DNA of 64,000 nt from Neocallimastix lanati (nom. inval.). Lineage: Eukaryota; Neocallimastigomycota; Neocallimastigomycetes; Neocallimastigales; Neocallimastigaceae. The position numbers and the translations under genes are program-made. The stretch is from contig JACVTC010000115.1 in assembly GCA_016946835.1 (NCBI GenBank), positions 403,501-467,500 of the forward strand, given 5' to 3'. Under the pieces are notes generated by a model that did not search any database, was not told the origin of the DNA, and saw only the letters and a program-made list of their open reading frames with translations. Positions 14,050-37,260 of the stretch are shown here, piece by piece (the first letter of the stretch is position 1; each line of letters starts with the position of its first letter).

Positions 14050-14500
14050 CATTTATAATAAATAATAAATAATTGAATAATAAATAATTGAATAATAAAT
14101 AATTGAATAATAAATAATAAATAATTGAATAATAAATAATTGAATAATAAATAATAAATAATAAATAATTGAATAATAAATAATTGAATAATAAATAATT
14201 GAATAATAAATAATTGAATAATAAATAATAAATAATAAATAATTGAATAATAAATAATAAATAATAAATAATAAATAAAAAATAATAAATAATAAATAAT
14301 TAAATAATAAATTATAAATAATAAATAATTAAATAATAAATAATTGAATAGTAAATAATAAATAATTGAATAATAAATAATAAATAATAAATAATAAATA
14401 GTAAATAGTAAATAATAAACAATAAACAATAAATAATAAATAATAAATAATAAATAGTAAATAGTAAATAATAAACAATAAATAATAAATAATAAATATA
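14050..14500. repeat. AATAAAT / AATAATTG minisatellite
   Basis: About 450 bp of alternating 7-bp aataaat units and units carrying a G (aataattgaat), often forming a 15-bp higher-order period. The array degenerates towards the right end (aatagtaaatagtaaa). The long open frame across it on the minus strand is a by-product of the 7-bp period and is not a gene. Confidence 0.93.
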
Positions 14501-15210
14501 TTAAATATTAAATAAAAGTAATCAATTACTCGTTTGGAAAATTTTCTTAGTAACTATTTTTGTGAATACTTTAATATATATTACAATATATTATTTAATA
14601 ATATATTAATACATTAAATTACTGATATTTCCATTTTTATTTTATATTGAAAATAAATAAAGTTATATATATTAATACCACAGTTAATGTACAATTTTAT
14701 ATTATTTAAAGTTTGATTTATTTAATTATATATTTTATTTAAAAAAATATATTGATAATATATATTAACTTATGTGATACATAATATATTATCTAATAAT
14801 TAGTTTACATAACCAATCTATTTCATAAATATAAATTAAAATAAATTAAAGTATTATCTATTTAAAAATAACAAAACAAACTGATAATCATTCAAAATAA
14901 ATTCTAATATAATTCTAATATAAGTAATATATTATTCAATTAATAATTTAAATATATATTATTTAATTTTAAATATATTTTCTTTATTGTATATTTTATA
15001 TATTTTAAAATTTTATTATTGTAACACAAAGAATTAAATAAAATATAATAAAATTTTTTATATTTTATCAATGAATTACAGATTTATAATATAATATATT
15101 TACATTAAATTATATATTATTTAATATATTTATATTAACTTACTTTATATCATTTTAAAACATTTCATATATTTTTATTATATAAAATATATATTTGTAA
15201 TTATTAATAT

Positions 15211-15280
15211 TTTAAAAATAAATATTACTACATTATTATTATTATTTTATAATGTAGTAATAGTAATATTTATTTTTAAA
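15211..15280. repeat. Imperfect inverted repeat (hairpin)
   Basis: The left arm (about 15211-15236, core aaatattactacattat) is complementary to the right arm (about 15249-15280, core ataatgtagtaatagtaata). The right arm carries a roughly 6-nt insertion and the loop is short and AT-only. It is much longer than chance pairing of AT-rich DNA would give, but no gene or duplication of flanking bases was recognised around it. Confidence 0.6.
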
Positions 15281-16684
15281 GTACATTATGTATACATTAT
15301 TATATATATAGGAAGATGTTTTTTAAATAACATTTTCATTTCAGACTAATATTATTATTTAAAACCACAGATGAATTAGAAAGTATATATATTTATATAT
15401 ATCTATAAGATTTTTTCTAAAGGACTGAATATAACAATTATTTAATATTTTTAGTTTTATTATTATCATTATTATTATTATTTAGAGGATTTAAGTATTA
15501 TTATACTTGATTAATTTTATATTTAAAATTCATTAAATTAGAAATTTTTAATAATTTTTTTATATTTATAAAAGTATTGAAAATTTTTAATTTTTGAAAG
15601 TTCTTATTAAAAAAAGGATAAAAAAAAAAAAAAGAAAAAAAAATGGAATTTTTTTTTTTTTTCAAATATAAGATGTACCTATAAATCTATACTTTTTCTA
15701 ATTTTTACAATTAATAAAACTAGATAAAATCACCTATATATATAATTGATTATTAGTAATTAATTTATTATTTTAATATTTATTTTTTGACTTACGAATT
15801 TTTGACTTATTCTTTCATTTATAATTATTGTTTAATAGTAAATGATATTAAAAAGTTACTATAAAGTAAAATTATTTATTTTTCCAAAAAAAAAAATTAA
15901 TAAAAAAAAAAAAATCTTTTTTATATATTAATTGTAATTTATTATTTTTTTTAAAAAAAAAAAATACAAAATGAATTTTAGTATTATAATAATTTTTATA
16001 ATAATTATATATGTAATAATTTTTTCTAAATTTTTTTAATTTTATGAGAATTTGAAAATAAGTAATTATTTTATGAAAAGCTAAATAAAAAACAAAATAG
16101 AAATATGAAAATTACTATATTTTTATTTTATTAAAATGAACATAGATTATAAATTACTCTATATAAACTAGGTTATGAAGATTTCTAATAAATGCACCTA
16201 AAATTGAATAAATTTATTATTCATTACAAATTAATATTGATTTAAGTGGATTATTTATTATATATTTAATAATTAAATAAATAAAAAATTGGTTACATTC
16301 TATCTTTATTAATTAATGTATAATACATTAAAAGGAATTGTAATGCTATGACGTTGAATTGAATTTTTAATTATAGTACATTTATATATTTTATAATATT
16401 TATATATGAGTTATGAAAAACAATAAAAAAAAAAATAATTAGAAACTTTTATTTGAAAAAGGTACTTTGGTGTTAATATTATAATATTACTGTAAATATT
16501 TTATTATTATTATTATTATTATTATTCTTAAATGTTTCCATTAAAAGGTAGGGATAATTTAAATAATAATATTTTGATTATTAATTTTTTAATTTTAATT
16601 TAATATATATAAATTTTAATAATTAGAAGTATTTTCAAAATAAAATTTATATTAATACAGGTTAAAAAAGTTTAATAATAAAAA

Positions 16685-16805
16685 ATAACCTAATTTTTTT
16701 TATAATTAAATTTTTTTTTTTATACTAAAAGAATAACCTAATTTTTTTAATAATTAAATCTTTTTTTTATACTAAAAGAATAACCTAATTTTTTTAATAA
16801 TTAAA
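16685..16805. repeat. 48-bp tandem repeat, about 2.5 copies
   Basis: The unit begins ataacctaattttttt, passes through taattaaa and a T run, and ends tatactaaaaga. Starts are at about 16685, 16733 and 16780. No coding content. Confidence 0.8.
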
Positions 16806-17469
16806 AATGTCATTTTAATAAAATACAAAATATGAATATAATGTAATATATTATAAAATAAAAATTATTTTAATCCTTTTTTTTTTTTTTTTTTTTTCAT
16901 TTCCAATATAAAATAAATAAATAAATATATAAATAAATAAATATATATATATAAATAAATAAATAAGAAAAAAAGTAATAAAAAAGTTTAATAATTTCGT
17001 AAAAAAAAAAAAAAAGGAAAAAAATTTTTTTTTTAAAAAAAAAAAAAACAATGTTAATTTTAATTAAATATAAAAGAAAAAATTTTTTAAAATAAAACAA
17101 TATCAAGCTCATAATATATTTTAATTTTTAATATAATTTTCACAAAATTTTAAACATATATTATATGTATTTTTATAAATAAAATAAATAATTTAAAGAA
17201 AAAAGGAATAAAATAAATATATAATATATATTTAAATATAAAAGATAGAATTAAAAATAAAAATAAACTTTGTATATTTAAGTAAAAAGAAGGTTTATTA
17301 TAATACATCTTGATAATTCAGATATAATTATAATAAAATAATAATAATAATAAAAAAAAAAAAAAAAAAATGAATTTTATATTAAGTCGTAGTCAATAAT
17401 ATAAAAATTGATTATAATATTTTTAATAATTATTTAATCTTATAAATTAAAATCACTTAAATAAATAAA

Positions 17470-22825
<5,356 letters not shown>

Positions 22826-22852
<27 letters not shown>

Positions 22853-22892
22853 AAATATTTATTTATAATAAAAATGAAAATAAAAGGGGAAA

Positions 22893-22924
<32 letters not shown>

Positions 22925-24448
22925 TTTTTTTTTTTTAAAAAAAATATTTAAGATTATATATATTATTTATTAATTTATTTTTTTATTCATTTGATACAAA
23001 TATAAAACAAATAAATTCTAAGAAATAAAAAAAAATAATAATAATAATAATAAAATATATATAAAAAAAAAAACTTTTATAAATTAATTTATATTAAAAC
23101 GCATTAAAAAAAAAATTACTATTTAGTATTATTATTTACTTATTTCCTACAATATATATATTTCCTTTTTTTTTTATTTTAGGTTTATCTTTAATTTTAC
23201 ATATTTTTATAATCTTTTTTTTTTTTTTTTTGAATTGATAAGTTTTTTTTTTTTTTTTTTTTCATTATTATTATTCTTAGTAAATATATTTATAATTTAT
23301 ACATATATTTAATAAATTTAAAAAAAATCATTATATATTATATCAAACTCAATTTTAATTGGTTAATTTTAATTGAGATAAAAACTACAGAGTAATTTTA
23401 AAGATTAATATATATATATATATTTTTGCATGTATATTATATATTTATTATAAATACATATATTTTAACAAAATAATAATACTTTTTTTTTAAAAAATTT
23501 ATTAGAAAAACATCATTTTGTTAACTTATTTTAATTTTTTATGAGTAAAAAAAAAAAAGAAAAAAAAAAAAAATAACGTATTTTATTGATTTTTAAATAA
23601 TAATTATATCTTAACAAATATATATTAATATATATATATACATAACAAAAATTCATAAGAAATTTTTTTTGAAATTTCTCTATTAATTGATAATATATTA
23701 CAAATATATTTATTAATATTTTGTGTAATAAAAAATATATAAAATTATAATTATAATTATAATTAAATGTCATATATAGCCAATATATACAAATATTGAT
23801 TAAAAAACTTTTTTCTAATCTTTTTTTATATAAATCGTATAATTATATATATATAAATTATTAATAATTGATAATATTCTTAATCAAAAAAAAAAAAAAA
23901 AAATTATTAAAAAAATTTATTATATATATATAATTCATTATCCTTTTTTATTTTTTTTTTTTATATTTATTTTAGCCTTTCTTATTTTAAATTTCAACCA
24001 ATTTAAATTTTAATTATATAAATATAAATAAAGGTAAATTTTTAACATCTGAAAATTTGAAATTCAAAATTTCACATATATTAAAACATATTATTTATAA
24101 ATATACATTTATTTTAGTATTGTAATTTTATATGCAAATATAATTTATATTAATAAAAGAAAAAAAGAATAATCATATTTTAAAAAATTTACATTTATTT
24201 TTTTTAATGAATTTATCGAAATTAAAAAATCATTGAAAATCTGAAAAATAAATTATTTTATTAATAATTATATTGGAATAAAATATTTAATAAAAGTATT
24301 ATAAATATTAATATATATGTATATTTATATCTTCGAGAATTAATTGAAGATTATATTAGATTTCTTTTTATTTATTAACCAATACATTTTAAGATGAAAT
24401 GTTATCCAAAATAAATCTATCCATTTTTAATGAATTTCTTTAGCTAAT

Positions 24449-24487
<39 letters not shown>

Positions 24488-24627
24488 TTTATTTTATTTT
24501 TATTATTTTAATTTTATCTATAAATATATAAATATATATATTATTATAAAAAAACAATATATATAAATGTTTTAAAATAATATTAAATATAATTCAAATA
24601 AATTATAATATTATTATTATATTAAAG
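22826..24627. other. Intergenic spacer, no gene seen
   Basis: The spacer between the COP1 and FAD-oxidoreductase genes is A/T-only sequence with poly(T) and (TA) runs. The poly(T) tract at 24452-24485 lies in the presumed promoter region of the oxidoreductase. No RNA gene or coding segment was recognised. Confidence 0.7.
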
Positions 24628-25071
24628 ATGACTGATCCAGGATTACCACACCCACAACCAACTCGTTCTTTCTGGTTAATTGATAACCCACTTTCAAACC
24701 ATAGAACTACTGTTTCTTTACCAGGTTGTGCCGATATTGTTATTTTAGGAGCTGGTATAACTGGTAAAAACATAACTATTTTAGTATTATTATTATTATT
24801 TATAATTTTTATTTTATTACGTTAAATTATTTAATATTTATTATGTATGTAGAATATTTAAAGTAAAAAAAAAAAATAAAAAGAATAATAAATTTAAAAG
24901 TACGATAAAAAAAAAAAAGATAGAATAAATTTTTTAAAAATAGTTTTTTTTTTTTTTATTTTTTTTTTCTTCACTATAAATAAGTATTATTTATATGCAT
25001 AATTTTTAAAAATTGTTAACGTTACATTGAAATGCTTTAAAATTTAGTTTGTGTATAATAATGAATACAAT

Positions 25072-25125
<54 letters not shown>

Positions 25126-26508
25126 TGACATTAACAAAGTATTTAATTATTATTAAAAATTATTTTATAGGTGCTTCTGTCGCTTATCATTTAACAAAAC
25201 TTGATACCGAAGGAAAGTCTTTATTATGTTTAGATGCTAGAGCTGCTGCTGGTGGTGGTTAGTAATGAAAAAGGAAAAAAAAATTTTTTTTTTTCTTCTA
25301 AATAACTATTTAATAAATCACTATATAAACCATTATAAATAATATAAATAAAATAAAAATGAATTTATATAAAAATTTATATAAAATTTTTTTTAAAATT
25401 ATTTTTATTTACATTTTTATTATTATATTGTATTTATTATTTGAATTTGCAATTTAATAGCATCAGGAAGATGTGGTGGAAATGTAACTATATTTATATT
25501 TTTTTTATTAGTACATAATAAAAATAAGATTTCCATTTTCCATATCCATTACACATATATTTTATTTAAATAGAATTTATTTGATAAAAGTTTTTTTGAA
25601 TAACCAGTTTTCATTTATTTATTACACAAATTTGAAATTTTTATAAACTTAAAAATTTAGATGACTAATTCAACCTACAGATACTTTAAATATGATATGA
25701 AAAAGTAAATAATATTTGTATTCATTAATATAATTATAATATAAAAATTATAATTAAATATCAATAAATTAAATAAATACAATATAGTAACACTCATAAT
25801 ACTATATAATATAATAATTTTAATAATTAATAATTATAACCATGATAATAAAAAGATATGGTTTAGATATTGCAAAGAAAATTAGAATTTTTGAATTAGA
25901 AACTGTATTAGCTTTAAAAAAACTTATTAAGGATCATGGATGGGAAAAAAAAGTCGAATTAAGAGAAGGTGGTACTGTTCATTCTTACCTTACCGATCTT
26001 GAATTCAATGAAGCTATCGAAAATATTGAAGAAATGAGAAACCAAGGTCTTGGTCATGAGCTTTTAATTTGGGATCGTCTTGAAACCGTTAAGGTATATA
26101 TATATGTATATTTATTTATAATTAAAATATTTATTTATTTATATTATTTAAAAAAAAAAAAAAAAAATGAATTTATTGTAATAAAAACATTTTAAAAAAA
26201 ATTTTTTTTTTAAAATTTATGAATTTATTTATATAATATTAATTACTTTATTTTTTTTATTTTATTTTATTATATATATATATTTATTTATTTATTTATT
26301 TTAATAATTATTAAATGAATAATATTTATATATATATATATATATTATTATTATTACATATTATTATTTAATATTGTAAAATATATTTATTTATTTATTT
26401 ATTTTTCAATAATTGTTATTTTCTTTTATTTTCCTGAAAAATTATATATCCTTATATATTCTCTTTAACATTATAATTTCAAATATCCCCAACAAAAATA
26501 ATAAATAC

Positions 26509-26575
<67 letters not shown>

Positions 26576-27545
26576 TATATTAAATAATATTCAGAAAACT
26601 CATGGTGAAGATTTTGTTGGTGCCGTTATGAATCCAAATGGTTCTCAACTTTCACCATCTAAATTAACTATTCAACTTTTACAATTAGCTCTTAAATCTG
26701 GTTACTTTAATTTACAAACCTATACTCCAGTTCAAAGTATTACTCCATACACTGCTGAAAGTGCAGCTAATATTGATATTTCATCTTTAAAGGGTCAGCC
26801 AAAATGGATTATTAATACTAATCGTGGTTCGGTTGTTTGTAGTAAGGTTATTCACTGTACTAACGGTTACTGTGCTCATTTATTACCACAACTTCGTGAC
26901 TGTATTGTTCCAGTTCGTGGTCAAATGATGATTACTATTCCTTCTTCTATACCTCGTTTATGGCCATTTGGTATTAGTATTAATCGTGGTTATATCTATG
27001 GATGGCAACGTAATGATAATATGGTTATTCTTGGTGGTGCCAGAGGAGAAGCTGGTCCAGAACTTGAATATAATTGTTCTGATGATTCTGATATTAATAC
27101 CGCTATTGACAGAAAGTTAAGACAATTCTTACCAACTCATTTTGGTGATATGGTTAAATCACCTACTAAAATTATGATGACATGGGCTGGTATTATGGGT
27201 ATGTCCAATGATGTCTTAAATCTTCCATGGGTAGGACCAATTCCAGGTTTAAGATGGGAAGGTCAATATATTTCAGCAGGTTATCATGGCCATGGTATGC
27301 CAAGAGCTTTCCATTGTGCTAAAGCAGTAGCCCAAATGGTATTAGGTAGTAAACCAGATGTTCCGGGATGGATGGATGAAATGCTTCCATCTAAGAAAAC
27401 TGGTCCTACAATGAAGGATTGGGCTAGAAAGGAAGATTTATATAAGATTATGCGTATTGAAGATGGTCTAGCTGAAATGGAAAGAAGAAAGGAAGAAGAA
27501 GATTCCGATAATTTCGCTGAACCAGAAATTAAATCTAAATTATAA
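24628..27545 (+). CDS. FAD-dependent oxidoreductase, DAO family
   Basis: Flavoenzyme of the DAO (D-amino-acid/glycine oxidase-like) superfamily; the substrate cannot be read from sequence. Exons: 24628-24763, 25171-25257, 25461-25483, 25661-25704, 25856-26093, 26595-27545; phase is kept, 492 aa. Rossmann dinucleotide motif GAGITGAS begins at residue 41, interrupted by intron 1. The adjoining AGGG-ASGRCGGN, formed by exons 2 and 3, is the usual flavin-binding second motif of DAO-like oxidoreductases. The C-terminal exon carries LPWVGPIPG and SAGYHGHGMPRAFH, the family FAD-binding C-terminal motif. No signal peptide or transmembrane segment is seen, so it is probably cytosolic. Exon 3 is only 23 bp. 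Codon use is less A/T-biased than in the neighbours (many GGT, ACC, CGT, CCA), suggesting good expression. Confidence 0.9.
25075..25122. repeat. 48-bp poly(T) tract in an intron
   Basis: An uninterrupted T run lies within intron 1 of the FAD oxidoreductase, about 50 bp before its acceptor, in the position of an extended polypyrimidine tract. Confidence 0.9.
26510..26580. repeat. 50-bp poly(A) followed by (TA)n in an intron
   Basis: The last intron of the FAD oxidoreductase has an A run of about 50 bp (26510-26559) followed directly by about 20 bp of alternating TA, just before the acceptor at 26593-26594. Confidence 0.9.
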
Positions 27546-27925
27546 GTTCTCTTTTTTTTTTTTATTTTAATTTTTTTCCCTTTCTTTCTCGATTTAATTT
27601 TTTTTTTCTTTAAAAAAAAAAAAAAATTAAAAATTAAAATATTAAAAAATTGGAAAATAAATTAAAAATATATATATAATAAAAATATAAAAAATAAATA
27701 ACTAAATAACAAAATAAATAAAATATTTAAATATATTAAACACTTATATAAGAAATAAAAATAAAAAAAACAAAAATAAAAAAAAAATAAAATAATAAAA
27801 AAAAAAAAAAGAAAAAGAAAAATCACATAAAAAAAAAATAATAGTAATAATAATAAAAATTAAGCATATAAAAAAAAAGATAAATATATATATATATTAT
27901 TTTAAGAGTTAATTTTTTATCAATA

Positions 27926-27957
<32 letters not shown>

Positions 27958-30033
27958 CATAATAATAATTATTAATTTTCTTTTTATTTTTATATATCAT
28001 TTTTCATATTGATGATTGATTTTTAAAATTATTATATATTTATAATATGTATGAAAATATATATTATATATATATGTATTACTATTAAATTTTGGATCGA
28101 TAAATACCATTATTACTATGTTTTACATCCATTTAATTTTAATTGAAATTTTCTTGTTGTAATATCCTCATTTATATTATATTCTATTCTTTATGGCTTA
28201 AGAAATTTTTTTTATTAGTTTATTAATTTACTTATTTATTTAATTATTTATTATTGTTGTTATTAATATGTTTATTTATATATTTATATATATATATATA
28301 TTTATTTATTTATTTATTATTAATCCAATTAATCCTTTAAATATAGGTATTGATCATCCAACAAATAAGTTATGTTACACAGAACGAAAAAATAAAATAA
28401 AATTAAATAATTAGTTGAAATATATATATTGAATTAAAAAATAAAATAAAATAAAAATTTCCAAAATTATTTTAATCATTTATTGATTGATTGATAATAT
28501 TATATGTAGGTTATGACAAGATGATTTTGATTGTTAATGAAATAGTGAAGAATATAGCGTTATTTTTATGAAAAAGAGAAGTAATAAAATAAAATAAAAA
28601 TTAAATTAAATATAAAACAAAATAAAATTAAATTAAATAAAAGCATATATAGATATATCCATAGTAAAAGAAATTAAATAACTATTATTATCATGTATAT
28701 TTATTATTGCAATTTATATATATATCTAAAAATAATATGTAAAAGTAAAAATAAAATTATTTCAAGAGATTATATATACAAATGTTTAAAATTAATTTCA
28801 GAAAACATATTATATATAAAAATGATTAATTATTTTTAATTTTATGGCAACATATACTATATCAATAATAAATAGTTAATTTATATTTTTGTTTTGATTT
28901 ATTTAACTTTCTTATTTTTTTTTTTTTTTTTTTTTTAATTTTGTATAGTTATATAAATTTTAAATATATAATATATCGATATTTTTAATTAAATAAATAT
29001 CATTACTTGTTTTTAATTCATGTCATCATTTTAAAATATTTAAATCATAGAAAATACATAAAAAAAAAATTTTTTTTAAGATATTGGAAATAAAATATAT
29101 TGAACTGGTTTATTACGTATCATTCATATTATTATTTTTTTTTTTTTTTTTTTTTTTGATAATGATAATTATATATATACAAAATATGAAATATTAAAAA
29201 TTATTATTTATACACCTAATCTCCCATAATTAATTTTAATATTAATACCAAAAACAGAAATAAAAATTTTTGAAATAAAAATTTTTTAGATCAAATTTTT
29301 TTCTTTTTTATTTTTAAAAAAAAAAATTTTCGAATCAAAAATTTTTATTCGTCGGAGTTCATAAATTAAAAAGGATAGATATTTTGAAAAAAAAGAAACA
29401 AAAAAAAATTTTTTTATATTTCATGGGTTAACTATATATGAATATTTTTTTATTATTTTTTTTTATTTTTATTATGTATATTATTATTATTACCTTAATA
29501 GCAATTATTTTTAAATGATAATAATTTTAATTTATATATTAATATTATATATTATATAAAAAAGTTTATATTATTTAATGCTTTTTTTTTTTTTAATATG
29601 ATTTAATCTATTTTTTTTTTTTCAATAATTATTGTTTAATTATTGTTTATTTTTGATATATATATATATGTATATATATATGATAATATAAAAGATTTAC
29701 TAAAAAAAAATCATTAAATAATAATTTTATTCATATAAAAAAAATAATAGTAATAAAAAAAAATAATAAAAAAAAATTTGATTAATAATATATAATTACA
29801 AAATATTATATGATTATATACTAAAAAAAAAAAAATAAAATAATAATTAACATTTTTAAACATATAAAAAAATAAAAAATTAAAAAAATAATAAAATATA
29901 ATTATATAATTATATAATATATATATTTTTTATTTTATTTTTATTTATTTTTTTATAACATACAATATTATATATATATACTATTTTTATATATATATAT
30001 TCTTAATTATTATATAATTAAGAAAGTATAGTT

Positions 30034-30066
<33 letters not shown>

Positions 30067-30085
30067 TAAAAAAAAGTCGCCCTAT
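27546..30085. other. 2.5-kb intergenic region, no gene seen
   Basis: A/T-rich spacer between the FAD oxidoreductase and IFT52. It contains homopolymers, TTTA runs and small palindromic AAAAATTTTT clusters (about 29260-29420). All frames are short or low-complexity. A slightly more mixed patch at 28320-28400 has no recognisable tRNA or coding pattern. Confidence 0.65.
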
Positions 30086-34341
<4,256 letters not shown>

Positions 34342-35074
34342 GAATTAATTAGAGAAAAAAAAGGAAAAGAAAAAAAAGAAAAAAAATATAAATTAACGGA
34401 AAAGAAAAAGAATAAGAAAAAGAATAAAAATAAGAATAAGAAAAAAAATAAGAAAAAAAATAAGAAAAAGAAAAAAAATAAAAGAAAAAATAAAAGAAAA
34501 AGGTAGAAGAAGAAATAAAAAAAAAAAAAAAGGAAAAAAATAATAAAAAAAAAATAAAGAAAAGAAATAAAAGAAATAATGAAAGTAAAAAGTAAGAAGT
34601 TAAATAATAAAGTAAAGATAGTAAAAAAAAAATAAGTATTACATAAAAATTTTGTTATAATAATTACATTAAGATTAAAAAAGATTTATATCGTTAGAAT
34701 TTTTATAAAAAGATATTTTTATCATAAATATTACATTAAAAGTTTAAAAGATTAAAATTGTAATAACTTCATATATTATTAAATTAAAATATATTTATTT
34801 TAATTAATAATAAATTTTATTATAAGTTTAATTTCATTATACGTTAATTTTTATATAAATAAACGAATAATAATTCTTAACAATACTAATAATAATAAAA
34901 TTTAAAAAATTAAAAAGAATTAATATATCACATAATTTAGTATGAACAATAAATATAAATTATAAAATATAATAGTTTATAACATATGGTAATATTTATA
35001 TTGAAGTATTATTATTATTGCTATTATTATTATTAGTATTATTATTTGAATTTAAACATTTTTGATTTTCTGTA
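34342..35074. other. Convergent spacer: purine-rich 3' region, no gene seen
   Basis: The first 250 bp after the IFT52 stop is an A/G-only tract of aagaaaaa and aataagaa units (about 34355-34640), presumably 3' UTR of IFT52. The remainder is A/T-rich with no open frame of interest. Confidence 0.65.
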
Positions 35075-35272
35075 TTATGATAAAGTGTGATCTCTTACTA
35101 ATTCACCACATGACTGACATCTTGGATCTTTACAAACTTTCAATACAGCTTCTTTGTCTTTATAATATATTCCTTTGCAACCTTGTTTAGTGGAATAGTA
35201 ATAGGCATTTGCTTCCACAGGATGATCCAAAATAAATTTAAAAACGTTTGATGTAACTTTTATCCAACCCAT
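35075..35272 (-). CDS. Small orphan four-cysteine protein, 65 aa
   Basis: An intronless minus-strand frame starting MGWIKVTSNVF and ending RDHTLS. I do not recognise the family. It stands out because base composition and codon use are much less A/T-biased than the surrounding spacer and residue composition is balanced. Four cysteines at residues 32, 47, 52 and 55 (C-x14-C-x4-C-x2-C) suggest a small zinc site or disulfides. There is no signal peptide or membrane segment. It sits alone, convergent with IFT52, with about 3.4 kb of spacer on its 5' side. Whether the ATG at 35272 is the true start or an upstream exon exists cannot be told; no convincing upstream exon was seen. Confidence 0.55.
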   Translation of the reverse strand: MGWIKVTSNVFKFILDHPVEANAYYYSTKQGCKGIYYKDKEAVLKVCKDPRCQSCGELVRDHTLS

Positions 35273-35350
35273 TTTAAATTTTTTTTTTATTTTTTTTTGA
35301 AATTTAATTCATTTATATTATCTGAAACTATTAATAAATATAAATTTAAA

Positions 35351-35404
35351 ATTTTATGGTCATATTTATATTTATATTTTATGGTCATATTTATATTTAT
35401 ATTT
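35351..35404. repeat. 27-bp tandem duplication
   Basis: Two copies of a unit containing ttatggtcatatttatattt lie in direct tandem. Confidence 0.85.
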
Positions 35405-35663
35405 TAATATTAGATATATTTATATAAATTAATTTTATTTATTACATAAATATTTATATTTATTATATATTAATATTTATTATATCCAAAATTTAAAATA
35501 TTTTAAATAAAATAAAAAAATTTTTTTTTTTCTATTTTTGTAAAAATTATTTTAAATAGGTATAAAAAGAGAGAAAAAATTTTTATTCTTAATAATTGTT
35601 ATTACTTGTTGACCAAAAAAAATTTAATTTTCTTTCAATGATTAAATTATTAATTCTTTTGTT

Positions 35664-35666
35664 TAA

Positions 35667-35757
<91 letters not shown>
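35664..35757. repeat. (AAAT)n tetranucleotide microsatellite
   Basis: About 23 uninterrupted aaat/taaa units, followed by degenerate copies with gata interruptions up to about 35797. Confidence 0.92.
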
Positions 35758-35758
<1 letters not shown>

Positions 35759-36781
35759 AAATAGATAAATAAATAAATAATAAATAGATAAATAAATATT
35801 TTATTTTAAATTTTTATATATTCTATATTTATATATTCTTACATTTTATATAATATTAAGGTTTTTCGTTTTTCATTTGAATTTCTGAATATCCAATGAC
35901 TTTCCTTTAATTTAATTGATATTATTTTAACATTTCCAAAAAAGGAATAATGTATTATATTAATATATTATGATAATGCTATATAACTATTCATTAATTT
36001 ATTTTAAATAAATGATCTTCCAAATTTAATTAATGTGGTTTATGTTTTACTAGAAAATAAACTTTATTTACATTAATAAACATGGTTACACGAATTAAGA
36101 TTTGCAATACAAATATCTTTAATTTAAATTAACGGCTATTTTTTATTAGTATTAAAGTTTGTCTTTTTTTTTTTTTATTTTCATATATTTTTATTTTTTT
36201 AATATAATTTATTAGTTATTATTTGTTATTAATTATTAGTTATTATAATATATAAATTATCTTTTGACCGTATGAATATGAACTTTAAAGAGGTTGAAAT
36301 TGTTGTTAATAAAGAAAAAAAAAAGTTCATTAGTTTCATGTTTTATAAATAAAAAATTTAATATAAAGACAAAACAAATTTAAATTTATATATATAATCC
36401 ATTTAAATTTATTAAGTACTGTAATAACAACAAAAAAAAATTAAAGTTAAATAAAATATTTAATAAGAAATGAATTTATAGAAATATTAATATTTTACTT
36501 CAACTTTTTTGCAGTATTTCATGAATAATTATTTAAAATAAATAGAAATAAAAAGAAATAACCAATCCTCTAATAATCTTTCCCATAATTATTAATCAAT
36601 TCCTAATTCTATTTCATCATATTTTAAAATAAAAAAGAAGATAAATAAAATTATTATTAAATAAAGTTTTTGAATAGGTTTAAATTTTCCATTAAAATTT
36701 GGCTCACTCGTCAAACCATATAAATCAATCAATGAAATGTGTCATTTTTATTATTTTTATTATTTTTATTATTTAATTATT

Positions 36782-37260
36782 CTATTATTTATTATTTATT
36801 ATTTATTATTTATTTTTATTATTTATTATTTATTATTTATTTATTATTCAATTATTTATTATTTATTATTCAATTATTTATTATTTATTATTTATTATTT
36901 ATTATTTATTATTTATTATTTATTATTTATTATTTATTATTTATATTTATTATTTATTATTTATTATTTATTATTTATTATTTATTATTTATTATTTATT
37001 ATTTATTAATTATTTATTTATTATTTATTATTTATTATTTATTATTTATTATTTATTATTTATTATTTATTATTTATTATTTATTATTTATTATTTATTA
37101 TTTATTATTTATTATTTATTATTTATTATTTATTATTTATTATTTATTATTTATTATTTATTATTTATTATTTATTATTTATTATTTATTATTTATTATT
37201 TATTATTTATTATTTATTATTTATTTATTATTCAATTATATATTATTTATTATTAAACAT
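36782..37260. repeat. Large ATTATTT 7-bp minisatellite
   Basis: About 480 bp of near-perfect attattt units, very regular from about 37020 to 37220, with interruptions (caattattt and atatttatt) mainly at the left. The unit is the reverse complement of the array at 14050-14500. Long Leu/Ile/Tyr frames across it are an effect of the period. Confidence 0.95.

Larger units (their letters stand above)
13066..17469. other. 4.4-kb gene-free divergent intergenic region
   Basis: Between the divergently transcribed GTPase and COP1 genes I see no supportable exon: every open frame is low-complexity Ile/Tyr/Leu/Phe/Asn/Lys. It holds 7-bp ATTATTT-type minisatellites (13768-13858 and 14050-14500), an inverted repeat near 15211-15280, a 48-bp tandem repeat at 16685-16805 and numerous homopolymers. 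Both promoters must lie inside it, but no specific element can be pointed out. Confidence 0.7.

Noticed and set aside
14049-14429. 126-aa Leu/Ile/Tyr/Phe frame on the minus strand
   Set aside because: Product of the 7-bp minisatellite, whose period keeps all frames open; no sequence complexity.
13768-14500. CRISPR-like regular repeat array
   Set aside because: Units are 7 bp with no unique spacers; a eukaryotic minisatellite.
34355-34640. Lys-rich coding extension of IFT52 in the A/G tract
   Set aside because: IFT52 ends with a TGA at 34339-34341 at the family's usual KKLNQE position; the tract has stops in every useful frame.
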